This document shows positions 44,804-57,141 of a stretch of DNA of 64,000 nucleotides, piece by piece; the stretch's first letter is position 1; every line of letters begins with the position of its first letter. Position numbers and translations under genes: made by a program. This DNA comes from Cryptomeria japonica (taxonomy: Eukaryota; Streptophyta; Pinopsida; Cupressales; Cupressaceae), in the NCBI RefSeq assembly GCF_030272615.1, contig NC_081406.1, positions 167,844,861 through 167,908,860 of the forward strand. Direction: 5' to 3'. The notes beneath the pieces are model-generated. The model saw nothing but the letters and a program-made list of their open reading frames with translations. It had not been told where the DNA came from and did not search any database.

Positions 44804-46868
44804 TGCAGAGACAGAAGAACAATGGAAGTGACTAAGTGAGCTCATTGTTTTCTATATTGAATTTTCCTTTGCTGTTTGGTAGAGGAGTATAGAAGCTGAA
44901 ACGAATTTTATTTGTCTCCTTTGTAGACTAGATCAACTCTTCTTCGCATTCTTATCGATATTGATGTTTCAATTACTAGAAAGTGAAATTATTTTTGGTT
45001 CTATTAAGGGAAAATGAAATTTTAGTGAATCTTCTTTATTGGTTCAGTCAAGTGTTCACACTATTATATTTGAGAGAAGGTTTTTGATAAAATGGCATGT
45101 AAAGCCGTGATCCTCTACCACACTAGTCTAAATCAATAGGATTGGGCTTGGGCATCTTTAGATATTGAAGTTTTATTTTTAATAAATGAATTCTTTTTGG
45201 TTTTATTTAGTGAAAATAAAATTTGAATGAATCTTTTTTACTGATTGAGTTTAGTATTAAGCTTTATTATTTTGAGTGTTCTTATATTTCAATTATGGAT
45301 CATAGAGTGTGATCAAAATTTGATAAATGTTCTATACAAACGCTGTTGAGACGTCTCCTCCAGTAGGGCTCACTTTGAATAGACTCCTCTTCAATTATTT
45401 TTGTTTGTCATGGGAAACACACAATGTGCTTGTTGTTGTTGGAATGTGATGGGAAAAATTAATGCAACATCATTATATAATCTGGTTTCAATAATTAGGT
45501 TATAAATAATTTTATTTGTAATATCATAAAGAAAAATGAGTTTTAAAATGAGAAGTATTTTATTTTATTGATAAAAAAAGTAATTTTAATCATATATTAA
45601 AGTGCTTTTTAAGAATATTTTTATGTGAAGGTTAAAGAGTGCAAGATTTTGTTAGAAATGTTATTTCAAAATGAGTTTTTGGTAACATATTATTTATTTG
45701 TTATTTTGATATTTTGAGTTTTTTAAATTGCTAATGGATATTTAAGAATTATTCAAGTGATTGAAAATAAATGATTTTATAATTTCATATTTCATATTGT
45801 AAACTCAATTTAAATATAATATATTTTTTACATTCATTTGTAACACTTACAAGTGTTATAATTGTGTTTATCATTTTCAATCAATGATTTAGATCATACT
45901 CTATGATCCATCATCGGGATAGTGAGCTAGAGAGGATAAAAAGAGTGAATAGCAAACCAAAACCAACTAAATAGTGAAGGGTTGGTGTGGGGTTAGGTGA
46001 GTGACATGAGAATCAAGAGATAATGTTCCTATTACATCACATATACATCTCGTGTATTACATTTATTCTATCTATTCTATCTTCCTTATCCCATCTTCTC
46101 GCACTCTTCCTTATACTCCTCATTCTATGTTATTTACATCTTTTTCTATAGAATTATCTAGTTGATGAAATGCAACGCACCTATTCTACTCTTTTTTTAG
46201 GTGATCCATTTTCAATATCAAGCTCCACAAGCCCTTTGTAGTAAAGTGAGATATGGTTTTTAGTGACTGTGTTTATCCCACCTTTCTTGTCACCAAGGAC
46301 TTAAGCCATTGAAATACCTATAATGACATATACAAAATTCAAGACATAAGATCTCTAGAGAGTGGCTCCTTATTAGTGTGCTTGTGGTCACTACAAAATG
46401 GGAGATTTGATTTATGATAATAATGGCTAGCTAGCTCATTCTCATTGTTTTAAAACAAGCATTGTCTGTTTCTTTTATTAAGGACAACACAACATGCGAG
46501 ATTGTTTGTTGAGATTTGTTTGTTTGTTGTAGATGACAACCCTATTGAAATTGATGTACAAAGTCATAGTTATGTGACTTCTGATATCAATATTAATATA
46601 CATAACATTTCTTCTAACAATGACTCTAAAGTCAACTCTCCTTTAAAAAAAATTCATTCTCAATTGATTTCTCTCTCTATTGAATATGATGTATAGGTTA
46701 TTGATCATTATGGTGATCAAATATTTGATGCATTTGCTACTTGATTTTTGTTGTTAGGGTTTTGTGATGATTAGGGTTTTATTTTTGAAAGACTTTTACA
46801 TTAAATTCTCAGACAGTAATTCTCAATGAAGGAAAACCAAATTGATAAGAATAAAGACAGTTAATTAC

Positions 46869-46992
46869 CTTCTTGTGGGTCTGTTATTGTTGTTGCAGCA
46901 GCTCCTACTGGATGTGCAATATAGCAGTAGTACATAAGGCTTGTATATAAGAATAGTAAGAACATGAAAGGCAAAACAGAATTGATGGCCAT
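46869..46992 (-). CDS. LRR receptor-like kinase exon 1, copy 3
   Basis: Third tandem unit. Same frame and donor; two residue changes relative to copy 1 (YCCY to YYCY and one Ala to Thr). No stop or indel. It is the exon farthest from exon 2 (about 5.1 kb). Confidence 0.75.
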
Positions 46993-48971
46993 TGTAGAGA
47001 CAGAAGAACAATGGAAGTGACTAAGTGAGCTCATTGTTTTCTATATTGAATTTTCCTTTGTTGTTTGGTAGAGAAGTATAGAAGCTGCAACGAATTTTAT
47101 TTGTCTCCTTTGTAGATTGGATCAACTCTTCTTCGCATTCTTATCGATATTGATGTTTCAATTACTAGAAAGTGAAATTATTTTTGGTTCTATTAAGGGA
47201 AAATGAAATTTTAGTGAATCTTCTTTATTGGTTCAGTCAAGTGTTCACACTATTATATTTGAGAGAAGGTTTTTGATAAAATGGCATGTAAAGCTGTGAT
47301 TCTCTACCACACTAGTCTAAATCAATAGGATTGGGCTTGGGCATCTTTAGATTTTGAAGTTTTATTTTTAATAAATGAATTCTTTTTGGTTTTATTTAGT
47401 GAAAATAAAATTTGAATGAATCTTTTTTACTGATTGAGTTTAGTATTAAGTTTTATTATTTTGAGTGTTCTTATATTTCGATTATGGATCATAGAGTGTG
47501 ATCAAAATTTGATAAATGTTCTGTACAAATGCTGTTGAGACGTCTCCTCCAGTAGGGCTCACTTTGAATAGACTCCTCTTCAATTATTTTTGTTTGTCAT
47601 GGGAAACACACAATGTGCTTGTTGCTGTTGGAATGTGATGGGAAAAATTAATGCAACATCGTTATATAATCTGGTTTCAATAATTAGGTTATAAATAATT
47701 TTATTTGTAATATCATAAAGAAAAATGAGTTTTAAAATGAGAAGTATTTTATTTTATTGATTAAAAAAGTAATTTTAATCATCTATTAAAGTACTTTTTA
47801 AGAATATTTTTATGTGAAGGTTAAAGAGTGCAAGATTTTGTTAGAAATGTTATTTCAAAATGAGTTTTTGGTAACTTATTATTTATTTGTTATTTTGATA
47901 TTTTGAGTTTTTTAAATTGCTAATGGATATTTAAGAATTATTCAAGTGATTGAAAATAAATGATTTTATAATTTCATATTTCATATTGTAAACTCAATTT
48001 AAATATAATATATTTTTTACATTCATTTGTAACACTTACAAGTGTTATAATTGTGTTTATCATTTTCAATCAATGATTTAGATCATACTCTATGATCCAT
48101 CATCGGGATAGTGAGCTAGAGAGGATAAAAAGAGTGAATAGCAAACCAAAACCAACTAAATAGTGAAGGGTTGGTGTGGGGTTAGGTGAGTGACATGAGA
48201 ATCAAGAGATAATGTTCCTATTACATCACATATACATCTCGTGTATTACATTTATTCTATCTATTCTATCTTCCTTATCCCATCTTCTCGCACTCTTCCT
48301 TATACTCCTCATTCTATGTTATTTACATCTTTTTCTATAGAATTATCTAGTTGATGAAATGCAACGCACCTATTCTACTCTTTTTTTAGGTGATCCATTT
48401 TCAATATCAAGCTCCACAAGCCATTTGTAGTAAAGTGAGATGCGGTTTTTAGTGACTGTGTTTATCCCACCTTTCTTGTCACCAAGGACTTAAGCCATTG
48501 AAATACCTATAATGACATATACAAAATTCAAGACATAAGATCTCTAGAGAGTGGCTCCTTATTAGTGTGCTTGTGGTCACTACAAAATGGGAGATTTGAT
48601 TTATGATAATAATGGCTAGCTAGCTCATTCTCATTGTTTTAAAACAAGCATTGTGTGTTTCTTTTATTAAGGACAACACAACATGTGAGATTGTTTGTTG
48701 AGATTTGTTTGTTTGTTGTAGATGACAACCCTATTGAAATTGATGTACAAAGTCATAGTTAAGTGACTTCTAATATCAATATTAATATACATAACATTTT
48801 TTCTAACAATGACTCTAAAGTCAACTCTCCTTTAAAAAAAATTCATTCTCGATTGATTTCTCTCTCTATTGAATAGTTTTATATGATGTATAGGTTATTG
48901 ATCATTATGGTGTTCAAATATTTGATGCATTTGCTACTTGATTTTTGTTGTTAGGGTTTTGTGATGATTAG

Positions 48972-49549
48972 AGATTTGATATGTACATGTTGCTTGATTA
49001 GTGTTATGACTATCCAAATTGCATTTGATGTCTTAAAATTAAAATATATCATATCTAGTCTTTGCTCGAGGTAACATGATCTAATACCTTCCAATATTTT
49101 TTGTAGTCTTGTCTGTGATATTCTCTCAAGATTTTGATATGCGATTCATATGTTCTATACATGTAATAAAAAATTCTTCTAATATATAAAAAATGAAGAT
49201 ATCTAATATTCGCATTTGATATAATAGTAAACATTCAATTTCATGAATATTATCTTAAATATTGCTAAGGACACGATTGATGTATTGAACAAATCAAACA
49301 ACCATAATCTTCATCTTCCATCTCTCTTATATTTTACTATTCAAAATTTTAATTCTATAAACTATAAAAATATGACTTTTTACTTAATATAAATAACACT
49401 ATTTTTAAATGATAATATAAATATTAATTATATTTTTAAAAAGGTAAATAAATAAATATCGACTCCTTGACTTCAATAACTATAATCACGTAGTTTAGTT
49501 TTTTTATATCGATTCAAATCAAGGTTACAAATAGTATTCAGTTAGAAGA
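48972..49549. other. AT-rich spacer
   Basis: Extremely AT-rich with TATAAAAATAT-type words. Nothing recognisable. Confidence 0.5.
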
Positions 49550-50290
49550 GACAGGTGAAAGAATATCAATGGTGACAGAAAGAAATGGTTGATAGAACGG
49601 TACGAAAGGTCCCATGTACACATTGAAATGGTGGCTTTTTCGTTTGTGTGGTAATAAGAATTTTACAGGTAACATCACGTCCATTCAGCATGGGTATGAC
49701 AGTCTTCTCTATTTAATATTTCAGACTGAATTGATTATGTCTAAATACATTGGTACCGACATTTACGACAAACGTCAAGAAAAATTTATTGTCGACGAAA
49801 TGAATGGGTGTGAAAAATCCAAAAAAAAGAGTCATCGATGGGTTCTCCTCACCAAATGATGAAGACCGATATATTAGAATTCAATTCTTTGAAGGCCCCA
49901 GCATTTAACGCCATGTCCTTTCTCAAGTGATCAGAAGAAAATTTGAAATAGTTGAAAAAATATGTAAATAAATCTGATATTACTGTTGGTTTTTTCGATT
50001 CTCAAGGAGTTATTGGTGACCCTTGGAATCCCTTGGACTACTATATGTTGGATTTTCGAATTGAATACAATACTTTTTGGCTTGCTTCAATTCTATGCTT
50101 TCCTGTTCTTGTAAACAGAATTTACAATACCGCAGGTTCTCACTTAAGTGTTGTTATCCAAATCCATAATTCGGATCAAGTGGTGAGTCATGGAAGTCAG
50201 AAGAATACATCAATTCTTCCTTTCTATTGACACTCAAAATTACATACCACACATTCATAGAGAAGATAATTTCAATATAGTCTTTATTAA
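49550..50290 (+). pseudogene. Gene-like block A (unknown 5' exon), interrupted
   Basis: Homologous to 62,400-62,730. From ATG 49,838 the intended reading is MGSPH...MKTDILEFNSLK followed by APAFNAMSFLK, but here an A/T change gives an early TGA after SPNDE-like sequence, and a 246-bp insertion follows. The left part (TCAGCATGGGTATGACAGTC, GTCGACGAAATGAATGGGTG) is shared as well. The protein is not recognised. Confidence 0.45.
49930..50175. mobile_element. 246-bp insertion with 7-bp target duplication
   Basis: TCAAGTG occurs on both sides (49,923-49,929 and 50,176-50,182); the uninterrupted relative at 62,613-62,632 has CCTCAAGTGGCGAGCC. The insert has no terminal inverted repeat or poly-A. 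Its plus-strand frame is open through most of its length (GFFDSQGVIGDPWNPLDYYM). Confidence 0.55.
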
Positions 50291-50929
50291 AACTTATGTG
50301 ATTTGTCGTCTTATATTAACCATTGATAATAAGATCATGGTATCTCTAATAAATAGATAGAAAAATAGCTTTCACATGAAACTAAGATAGAAAATATATA
50401 CCTTCCTTGAAATGAATGGCATTAAATATTACTTACAACATAGGTAATATAGAATATAACATACTCAAATATCTAAAGCTACATTAAATGAGAGCTCACA
50501 CAGGGTTTAATGTAGAATCTTCTCCATCTTCACTCCACCCCCCACCCCTCTCTCTCTTTATCTTTGTATTGCAAACATAGCATGAACCTATTGGTAGTGG
50601 AGTCTAGTTATCTTCTCAGTTGAGAGGTTTTATTTTAGTCATGTTTAGATTCATATAATTGGATGCATAGTTGATTCAAAGCTATCACTTCTCTATTGCG
50701 ACCTTTGTTGCACAAATAACATCATTTGCTAAATGACCTTCCAATTGGATCCATGTACTAAATTATAAATATATGCAATAAATAGACTAAAAGTTTCCAT
50801 AACTGACATTCCACACCTCTTTGGTGTATCCATTACACTCCCAAATATAATTCCTAACAGAATTATTATTAAATTGCTTTTTATTCAATCCAGTAAATAT
50901 ACACTTATTTATATATTAAAATGACGATT
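50291..50929. other. AT-rich spacer with a pyrimidine-rich patch
   Basis: No gene. A CCACCCCCCACCCC/CTCTCTCT stretch at 50,535-50,562 is the only compositional feature. Confidence 0.5.
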
Positions 50930-52300
50930 GTAAATAAATTAATAACTAATTTGGAGGTTTGATTGTAGACTATGAAATCTTTACTTATTTGCATAAGTTT
51001 AGAGGCTACACCATCATCCGTAAAAGTCCGATCTACATAGATAAATTCAAAAAAATTAATAAATGAAAAATTATTTTAGAACATACTTAAATTGAAATAT
51101 GACCCTTTTTGGGGTTGTTGAAAGAATGCAAGTTCTATAAGAGATTGTCAGATATGACTTTTACAACTTTTTTCAAGACCAACAAGTAGGTTATGTTAGC
51201 AAGTTATAAAAAGCAAGCCATTAATTGTGATGTTGAAAGAATACAAGTTTCATATAAGATATGACTTTTTTTCAAATGTCGTACGGATAATTTGCTAGAC
51301 CAGTGTAAACTGTCTTCATTCGTTATCGCAGTAATTTGTTGTCTATTAACAACTGTAATAGTAAAAAATTGACTCCATGACTTCAATAATTGACAGTAGC
51401 TGAAAACGAAAGGTCGTATTGAAATGGTGCCTTATTCGTTTGCGTCGGTGATCTTTTCAACACAAACAAAGAATTCCACAGATCACATCACGTCCATTCA
51501 GCATGGGTATGAAAGTCTTTCAGCATGGGTATATGACAATTCTGCTATTTTGTATTTCATGCGAAATTAAATGTATTGCCGACGAAATTAAATTTGTATT
51601 TTTATTTGTAAAATAGTATTTATTTATAAGTTCTTTTGTTGTATATTTTTATATTTCAGAGTTATTTGAATTAGAGTTGTTTGTATGAATAGTGCATTTC
51701 TAAATTAGTTTATGAAAACTATAATAAATAAGAAAGGGTGGTGAAATTATATTATCAAGACTCCAAAAGTCAATGTGGGAAACTTTAAACATATTAAAGT
51801 AGTTCAATTGACATCAACTAGTGCAATTACAACAAGAGGCGGAGGTGGGGCTCTATCAAAGAAAACACCCAAACAATCTTGAAGGTTCTAGCCATTATGT
51901 AGTATATCTCGACTTGCAAACCTATCATTATCCTCTTTTATATTCGTATTTTTCATGATCAAGGAGAAGAGTACAAACATGAGGGATAGCAAGAGCCAAC
52001 TAGGGATACTTGCCACTATCTAGCCACCTAGAAGAATCTCTATCACAAGGCTAAGACCCAATAGATTGGCAACATGTTTGTGGGGAGTAACCAGATCCTG
52101 TATGCTTACATGAGCTATGAGAAGGGTGTCTACAACGAACATTATGGCTATGACTATACTATACCCTTGGGGAGGAGAAGGACCAATATTGGATGCAAAG
52201 GGTGGCACACAAAAAATAATACATTGAGCATTTTCCCAATGGTTAGTAAGATTTCGCAAGTGGAAATCTCTAGTAGAACTTTATTAATTCACATATGAGT
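50930..52300. repeat. Segmental duplicate, left copy
   Basis: Colinear with 63,030 to the window end: shared TTAATAACTAATTTG, GGCTACACCATCATC, ATTGACTCCATGACTTCAAT, AATTAAATGTATTGCCGACG, CAACTAGTGCAATTACAACA and GTTCTAGCCATTATGTAGTA in the same order and orientation. On the minus strand around 51,960-52,180 both copies keep a hydrophobic reading (VANLLGLSLVIEILLGG, then after a shared TAG IVASIPSWLLLSLMFVLFSL) that could be a decayed membrane-protein exon. The 52,120-52,270 part also resembles 55,610-55,760. Confidence 0.7.
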
Positions 52301-52579
52301 CTATAGAAAAAAATATAACATATTAAGGACTTATCATACATAGAGAAATAAGAAGCCATAAATTCTCTAACAAAAAAATCAAATAAAATAATAAAACATA
52401 TTGTGAATTTATAATACATGTGCAAATGAGAATCTACAATTGCTCTTAAATATAGAGTAAGACTTCTATCATTCCATATATTGATAACAATCTTCATTTT
52501 CAAAACATGCCAAATCCAGCTTAATTTAGTTGGTAAATAAAGCTAATCAACCAAATAATTTTTTTGTTAGGAAAAAAGA

Positions 52580-54190
52580 TCAAGCTATGAGGTATTTTGT
52601 ACCTACTAGTACTTTAAAAGGAGTCATATGGGGTCCTAAGGGGTCACATGTGTGGCTCCTCAGGACCCCATATGACCCCTTAGGACACTATATGACCCTA
52701 TGGGGTCGTATGGTCTCCTAAGAGGTATTTGGTACCTACTAGGACTTGAAAAGTGCTTATATGAGGTCCTAAGGGGTCACACGTGTGTTAGAACACATGT
52801 GTGGCCCCTTAGGAGCCCATAATACCCCTTAGGACACTATAAGACCTTATGTGGTCACATGGTGTCCTAATGGGTATGTTGTACTTACTAGGACTTTAAA
52901 ATGGGTCATATGGGATCCTAAGGTGTGACCCCTTAGGACCCCATATGACCCCATATGACACCATATGAACTTATGAGGTCATATGTTGTTCTAGGAGGTA
53001 TGTTGTACCTACTAGCTAAGAGGTATGTCCTACCTACTAGGACTTTAAAAGAGGTCATATGGGATCCTAAGGGGTCACCACCCCATATGACCCCTTAGGA
53101 CATTATATGACCCTATGGGGTCATATGGTGTCCTAAGAGGTATGTTGCACCTACTAGGATGTTAAAAGGGGTCATATGGGGTCCTAAGGGGTCACATGTT
53201 GTTAAAACACTTCCATGGCCCCTTTGGACCCCATATGACCCCTTAGAACACTATATGATCCTATGGGGTCATATGGTGTCCTAAGGGGTCATATGGTGTC
53301 CTAAGGGGCCACACGTGTTAATAGGCCACACTTGTGTGGCCCCTTAGGACCCGATATGACCCCTAATGACACCATATGACCCATTGGTGTCCTACGACAG
53401 TGTATGTTGTACCTACTAGGACTTTAAAAGGGCTCATATGGAGTCCTAAGGGGTCACACATGTATTCTCATATGGTGTCCTAAGAGGTATGTTGTATCTA
53501 CTAGTAGTTTAAAAGGCGTCATATGGGGTCCTAATTGGTCACACATGCGTTAGAACACATGTGTGGCCCCTTAGGACCCCATATGACCCCTTAGGACACT
53601 ATGGGGTCATATGGTGTCCTAAAAGTTATGTTGCACCTACTAGGGCATTAAAAGGGGTCATATGGGGTCCTAAGGGGTCACACGTGTTAAAAGACATGTT
53701 TGGCCCCTTAGGACCCCATATGACCCCTTAGAACACTATATGATCCTATGGGGCCATATGGTGTCCTAAGGGGTCGTATTATGTCGTTAGGGTTCATGGG
53801 TTGTAAGGGGCCACACATGTGTTAAAACACCCCTGTGGCCCCTTAGGACCCCATATGAACCCTAACGACTTTATATGACCCCTTATGACACTAGATGATC
53901 CTATTGGGTCATATGGGGTCATTAGGTGTCATAAGAGGTCTTAAGGAGTCATTAAAGGTCATAACGGATCGTTATAGACATAAGGGGTCTTATGGAGTCA
54001 TATGGGGTCTTATGTTATACATGCTAGAATGTTGAAAGGGGTTAAAAGATGTTTTAGGATGTACTAAGGGGTTTCTCATGTCTTAATAGCTCCTAGGATG
54101 TACTAAGGGGTTGTATGATGTCTTAAAAGGTCCTAGAATGTACTGAGTTCTCCTAAGTGTCTTAAGAGGTCCTAGAAAATGTTAAGGAGT
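52580..54190. repeat. Array of palindromic repeats
   Basis: Degenerate tandem units, mostly about 120-160 bp, marked by ACCTACTAGGACTTTAAAA (near 52,604, 52,734, 52,890, 53,033, 53,151, 53,412, 53,490, 53,635). Each unit has GGGGTCATATGGGGTCCTAA and its reverse complement TTAGGACCCCATATGACCCC around a CACATGTGTT...AACACATGTG core, then a second pair (TTAGGACACTATATGACCC / GGGGTCATATGGTGTCCTAA). Units can fold into two successive hairpins. The array degenerates right of about 53,900 into AAGGGGT/CTAAG words. Confidence 0.92.
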
Positions 54191-55039
54191 CATAGATAAT
54201 AGTTTAACATTTAATTGTATATGTTTACAACATTTATAAATATTTAAGCATTAAAAGATTTAAACCATTTAATAGTTTTAAAACTAATATATTATTAAGC
54301 ATTAAAAAATTTTAAAAGTAATATATTATTGTGCATTTAAAAACTTAAAAAACTAATAAACTATACAAAATTATGAAAAAAAACTAAAACATTAATATAT
54401 TAACACTAATTTCTTTGCCCCCTTCTTGTCCTCAGCGGCTAAACTCTAAGTTGGTTAGTGCAGAATGAGGCAAAAAACCCTTTTTGCAACCTATATAGCA
54501 AAGAGGTTCCGCCCAGAAGGGTTTCGGCCAAAACCCCTTTGCCATGCCAGTGCCACATGACTGCCACATTGGTCCAGTTGGAACCCTTTGGGCCAAAACG
54601 CTTCCAGCCAAATCACACGGATTAGCTCTAGGTGCGACATAGATTCGTACCTTTACCCAAATGTAAATTAAAAAATTGATACTTAATAAAATGTATTAAT
54701 TTTCCACAATCCATGATAACTATTGAAGTTGCTTCAATTTTTTATTGTGTGAGATTTTTTTGTAGGAACATTTCAGATCACACTTCGTGATCCATTATCA
54801 AGATGAAAGAATGCTCAAAAAGTAGAAAGATAGAATGTTGCAGATCTATGGAGACTATAAAGAGTTTATTCAAGAAGCCGCTAGGTTGCTAGAGTCGGTT
54901 AAAGAGTTAATTTATTTCGTGAGAATAAATAAAAATGTTCTAAAATTTCTTTGAACATTGTCATGCATTAAAAATAATCGACTAAATTATAATTAAAATA
55001 ATCAATTAAATTTCATTAAAACAATTAACTAAATTAGGT
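54191..55039. other. AT-rich DNA with a GC-richer repeat remnant
   Basis: 54,200-54,400 is almost pure A/T. At 54,440-54,640 repeated GGCCAAAACxCxTT words and TTAGCTCTAGGTGCGACATA resemble the end of the repeat at 39.3-39.6 kb. No gene. Confidence 0.45.
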
Positions 55040-55860
55040 TTTTGCAACTTATTTCCCTCTATATTTTAGTGAATCCATCTAATCCTACATATTCAAACCT
55101 TGTTGATTGGGTATTGCATACGGAATTGAATGTGTCTAAATACATTGGTCCCGAAATGCAAAGAAAAGTATCATCCATGGGTTCCCCTCACCATTTGATG
55201 AAGACCGATCTATTACAAGTCAATTCTTTGAAGCCCACAACATTTAACGCCACGTCCTTTTTCAAGTGGCAAGTCATGCAAGTCGCAATATTGATATGAT
55301 TTCTTTTCTAACAAAGAAGCTTACAAAATGTATGTTTTCATCACTCAATGATTGACCCATCTGAGATTCAAGAGGAGTACACGGTCCTCTTTCTATATGA
55401 GGTATCAAAGAATCTTATAATCTTTGCAATCTTTTCTTGAGATCAGATCTTTGACAGTGAGTTGGGGGTAAAAATAATTGAATTAAAAGTCAATCTATAA
55501 ATGGAAAAATCTTTTAAACATAATAAAAGATTTAGTGAATATTAGTGATTGAGGTGATCAATTTTAACTATTATGAGATATTGTTAAAATATTTTAAAAA
55601 TATAAGAGGGGTTTCTAGAATGTGTATTATGGTTATGGCCACATTTACATCTTTGGAGAGGAGAAAAAAACATACTCGAAATAGAGGGTGACACATAATA
55701 CTAATACATGGATCACTTGGCCAATGCTTGGTAAGAGTTTGCAAGTGGAATATCTCTAATGCAAACTTGCATCCATGTTTATAGAAAAACAATAGAATAT
55801 ATTATGGATTTATAATACATGGAGAAATGAGAATCTCTACGAAAAGGAGGGATTAGTGTT
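55040..55860 (+). pseudogene. Gene-like block B (diverged copy)
   Basis: Third, more diverged copy of the 49.6-52.4 kb block. From ATG 55,177 it reads MGSPHHLMKTDLLQVNSLKP then TTFNATSFFKW, as in 62,538; 55,610-55,760 (TGTGTATTATGGTTATGGCC ... GGCCAATGCTTGGTAAGA) parallels 52,130-52,260. The intervening sequence is shorter. No intact long frame. Confidence 0.45.
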
Positions 55861-55989
55861 CACTAGTCTAAACATGCAAACTAGGAATAATTTCCAATCC
55901 CTATAATCATTGGAACCAACCAATTAGGCCCAACTTCAGTCCCTTAGGAGAGCTAGACACTATTATTAATTGTTCTCTTTTTGACTTGA

Positions 55990-57141
55990 TATGATTTGAT
56001 ATGATGAAGACAAGAAATGATGTAAGAACTAGGTAAAATGTCAGGAAAATGGCAAGAATCAACATAAACAAAAAGATACAAAATTAGAATGCAAAGTATG
56101 AACTTAGATCTAGAAATGAGATGCAGAAAGGAACCTATCATTGAAATTTGAGCTTGAAAGTGTTAGCCAAATAAGCTAGGTTTCTTATACCTAGGGGCGT
56201 TTTCATTAGTAGAGAACTGTATATTTTGGATTAGGATGCTCTATAGATCGTTCTCCCAAAATTATGGAAAACCGTCGTTCGATACAGTGATGCTCCTTAG
56301 ACTAGAAGTTTCCACTTATTCAAAAATTAGAATCCAATGTCTTAGTCTTCTCTCTACAACTCTAGTGTTGGCAACTGTTAGATTTGGAACCTGCACATAG
56401 AAAAAGAGGGGTAAAGTTTTTTTTTTGTATAGGAGCTTTCCTAAGTCAAACCTTGGGTAGGAATTAATCTCCAGTGTCCACTACAATAATTATGATTAGA
56501 AAAGAGATTTTACCCTTAGTAGGGTAGAGGTTGAAAACCTTAAGAAAATTTAGAATTGACAAATGATAACTTTTTTATGATCTTCTTACCTTGAAGCCTC
56601 AAAAATGGTTGATGTTGCTTCTTAGCAGTTAATGTATGGCTTGATTCATGGAGGAACACATAAACTTGATCATGATTGCTAACTTGAATTCTTCAATGGT
56701 TGACTTCCTTGAAGATGTTTGACTGTAATTGCTCAATTGGAATTTTCTTAATGTGAAGAGATGTTCAAATGAGGGGGTGGGAGTTTTGTTTATACACAAT
56801 TTCACACATTTCATGTTTAAATTTTGAAGAAAGCCAACATCGAGGAGAACTTTATCACTCAACATTTTTTTTTATTGTTGGAGGTGTAAATTTGAGCCTG
56901 GAATGGATAGACTATGGCACTAGGCACCATATTCTAAGAGGTCTATGGTGTTAGGTGCCATAGTCCTGACATGGTCTTGACATTCTATCCTAAATTCAAG
57001 GTCAATGAGCATAGAATTGTGTTGAGCTTCTAGATTTGTCGATAGAATGAGCACAATCAATTATGAATCAGGGGCATGAAGAAAAACCACCAAACTGAGC
57101 CAGAATGAGTGGAAAATTGTAGAGGGATACAATTTATGACA
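55990..57141 (+). repeat. LTR-like repeat Y, copy 2
   Basis: Colinear with 39,690-40,751. Ends TTTATGACACTACA followed by TTTAGCCCCCACTTTAGT, the same LTR/internal junction as at 4,096. Non-coding; contains duplicated ACTATGGCACTAGGCACC-like words. Confidence 0.55.

Larger units (their letters stand above)
42391..48971. repeat. Tandem triplication, unit about 2.19 kb
   Basis: The junction word TTTTATTTT(C/T)GAAAGAC recurs at 42,391, 44,588 and 46,777 (periods 2,197 and 2,189). The last unit ends near 48,971, where ...TTTTGTGATGATTAG runs into unrelated DNA. Units are nearly identical with scattered substitutions that distinguish them. Each contains, from left to right, the intron start, exon 1, and about 2 kb of upstream (promoter) DNA of the minus-strand kinase gene. 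A small plus-strand frame in the right part (DDNPIEIDVQSHSYVTS, open in units 1 and 2) has a TAA in unit 3. Confidence 0.95.

Noticed and set aside
52020-52259. F-box/kelch-like reading (LTNHW resembling NPLTKxW)
   Set aside because: The resemblance is a few residues only and the surrounding sequence does not fit; left as unknown.
52580-54190. CRISPR-like array
   Set aside because: Units are contiguous, degenerate and palindromic without regular spacers, and the DNA is eukaryotic.
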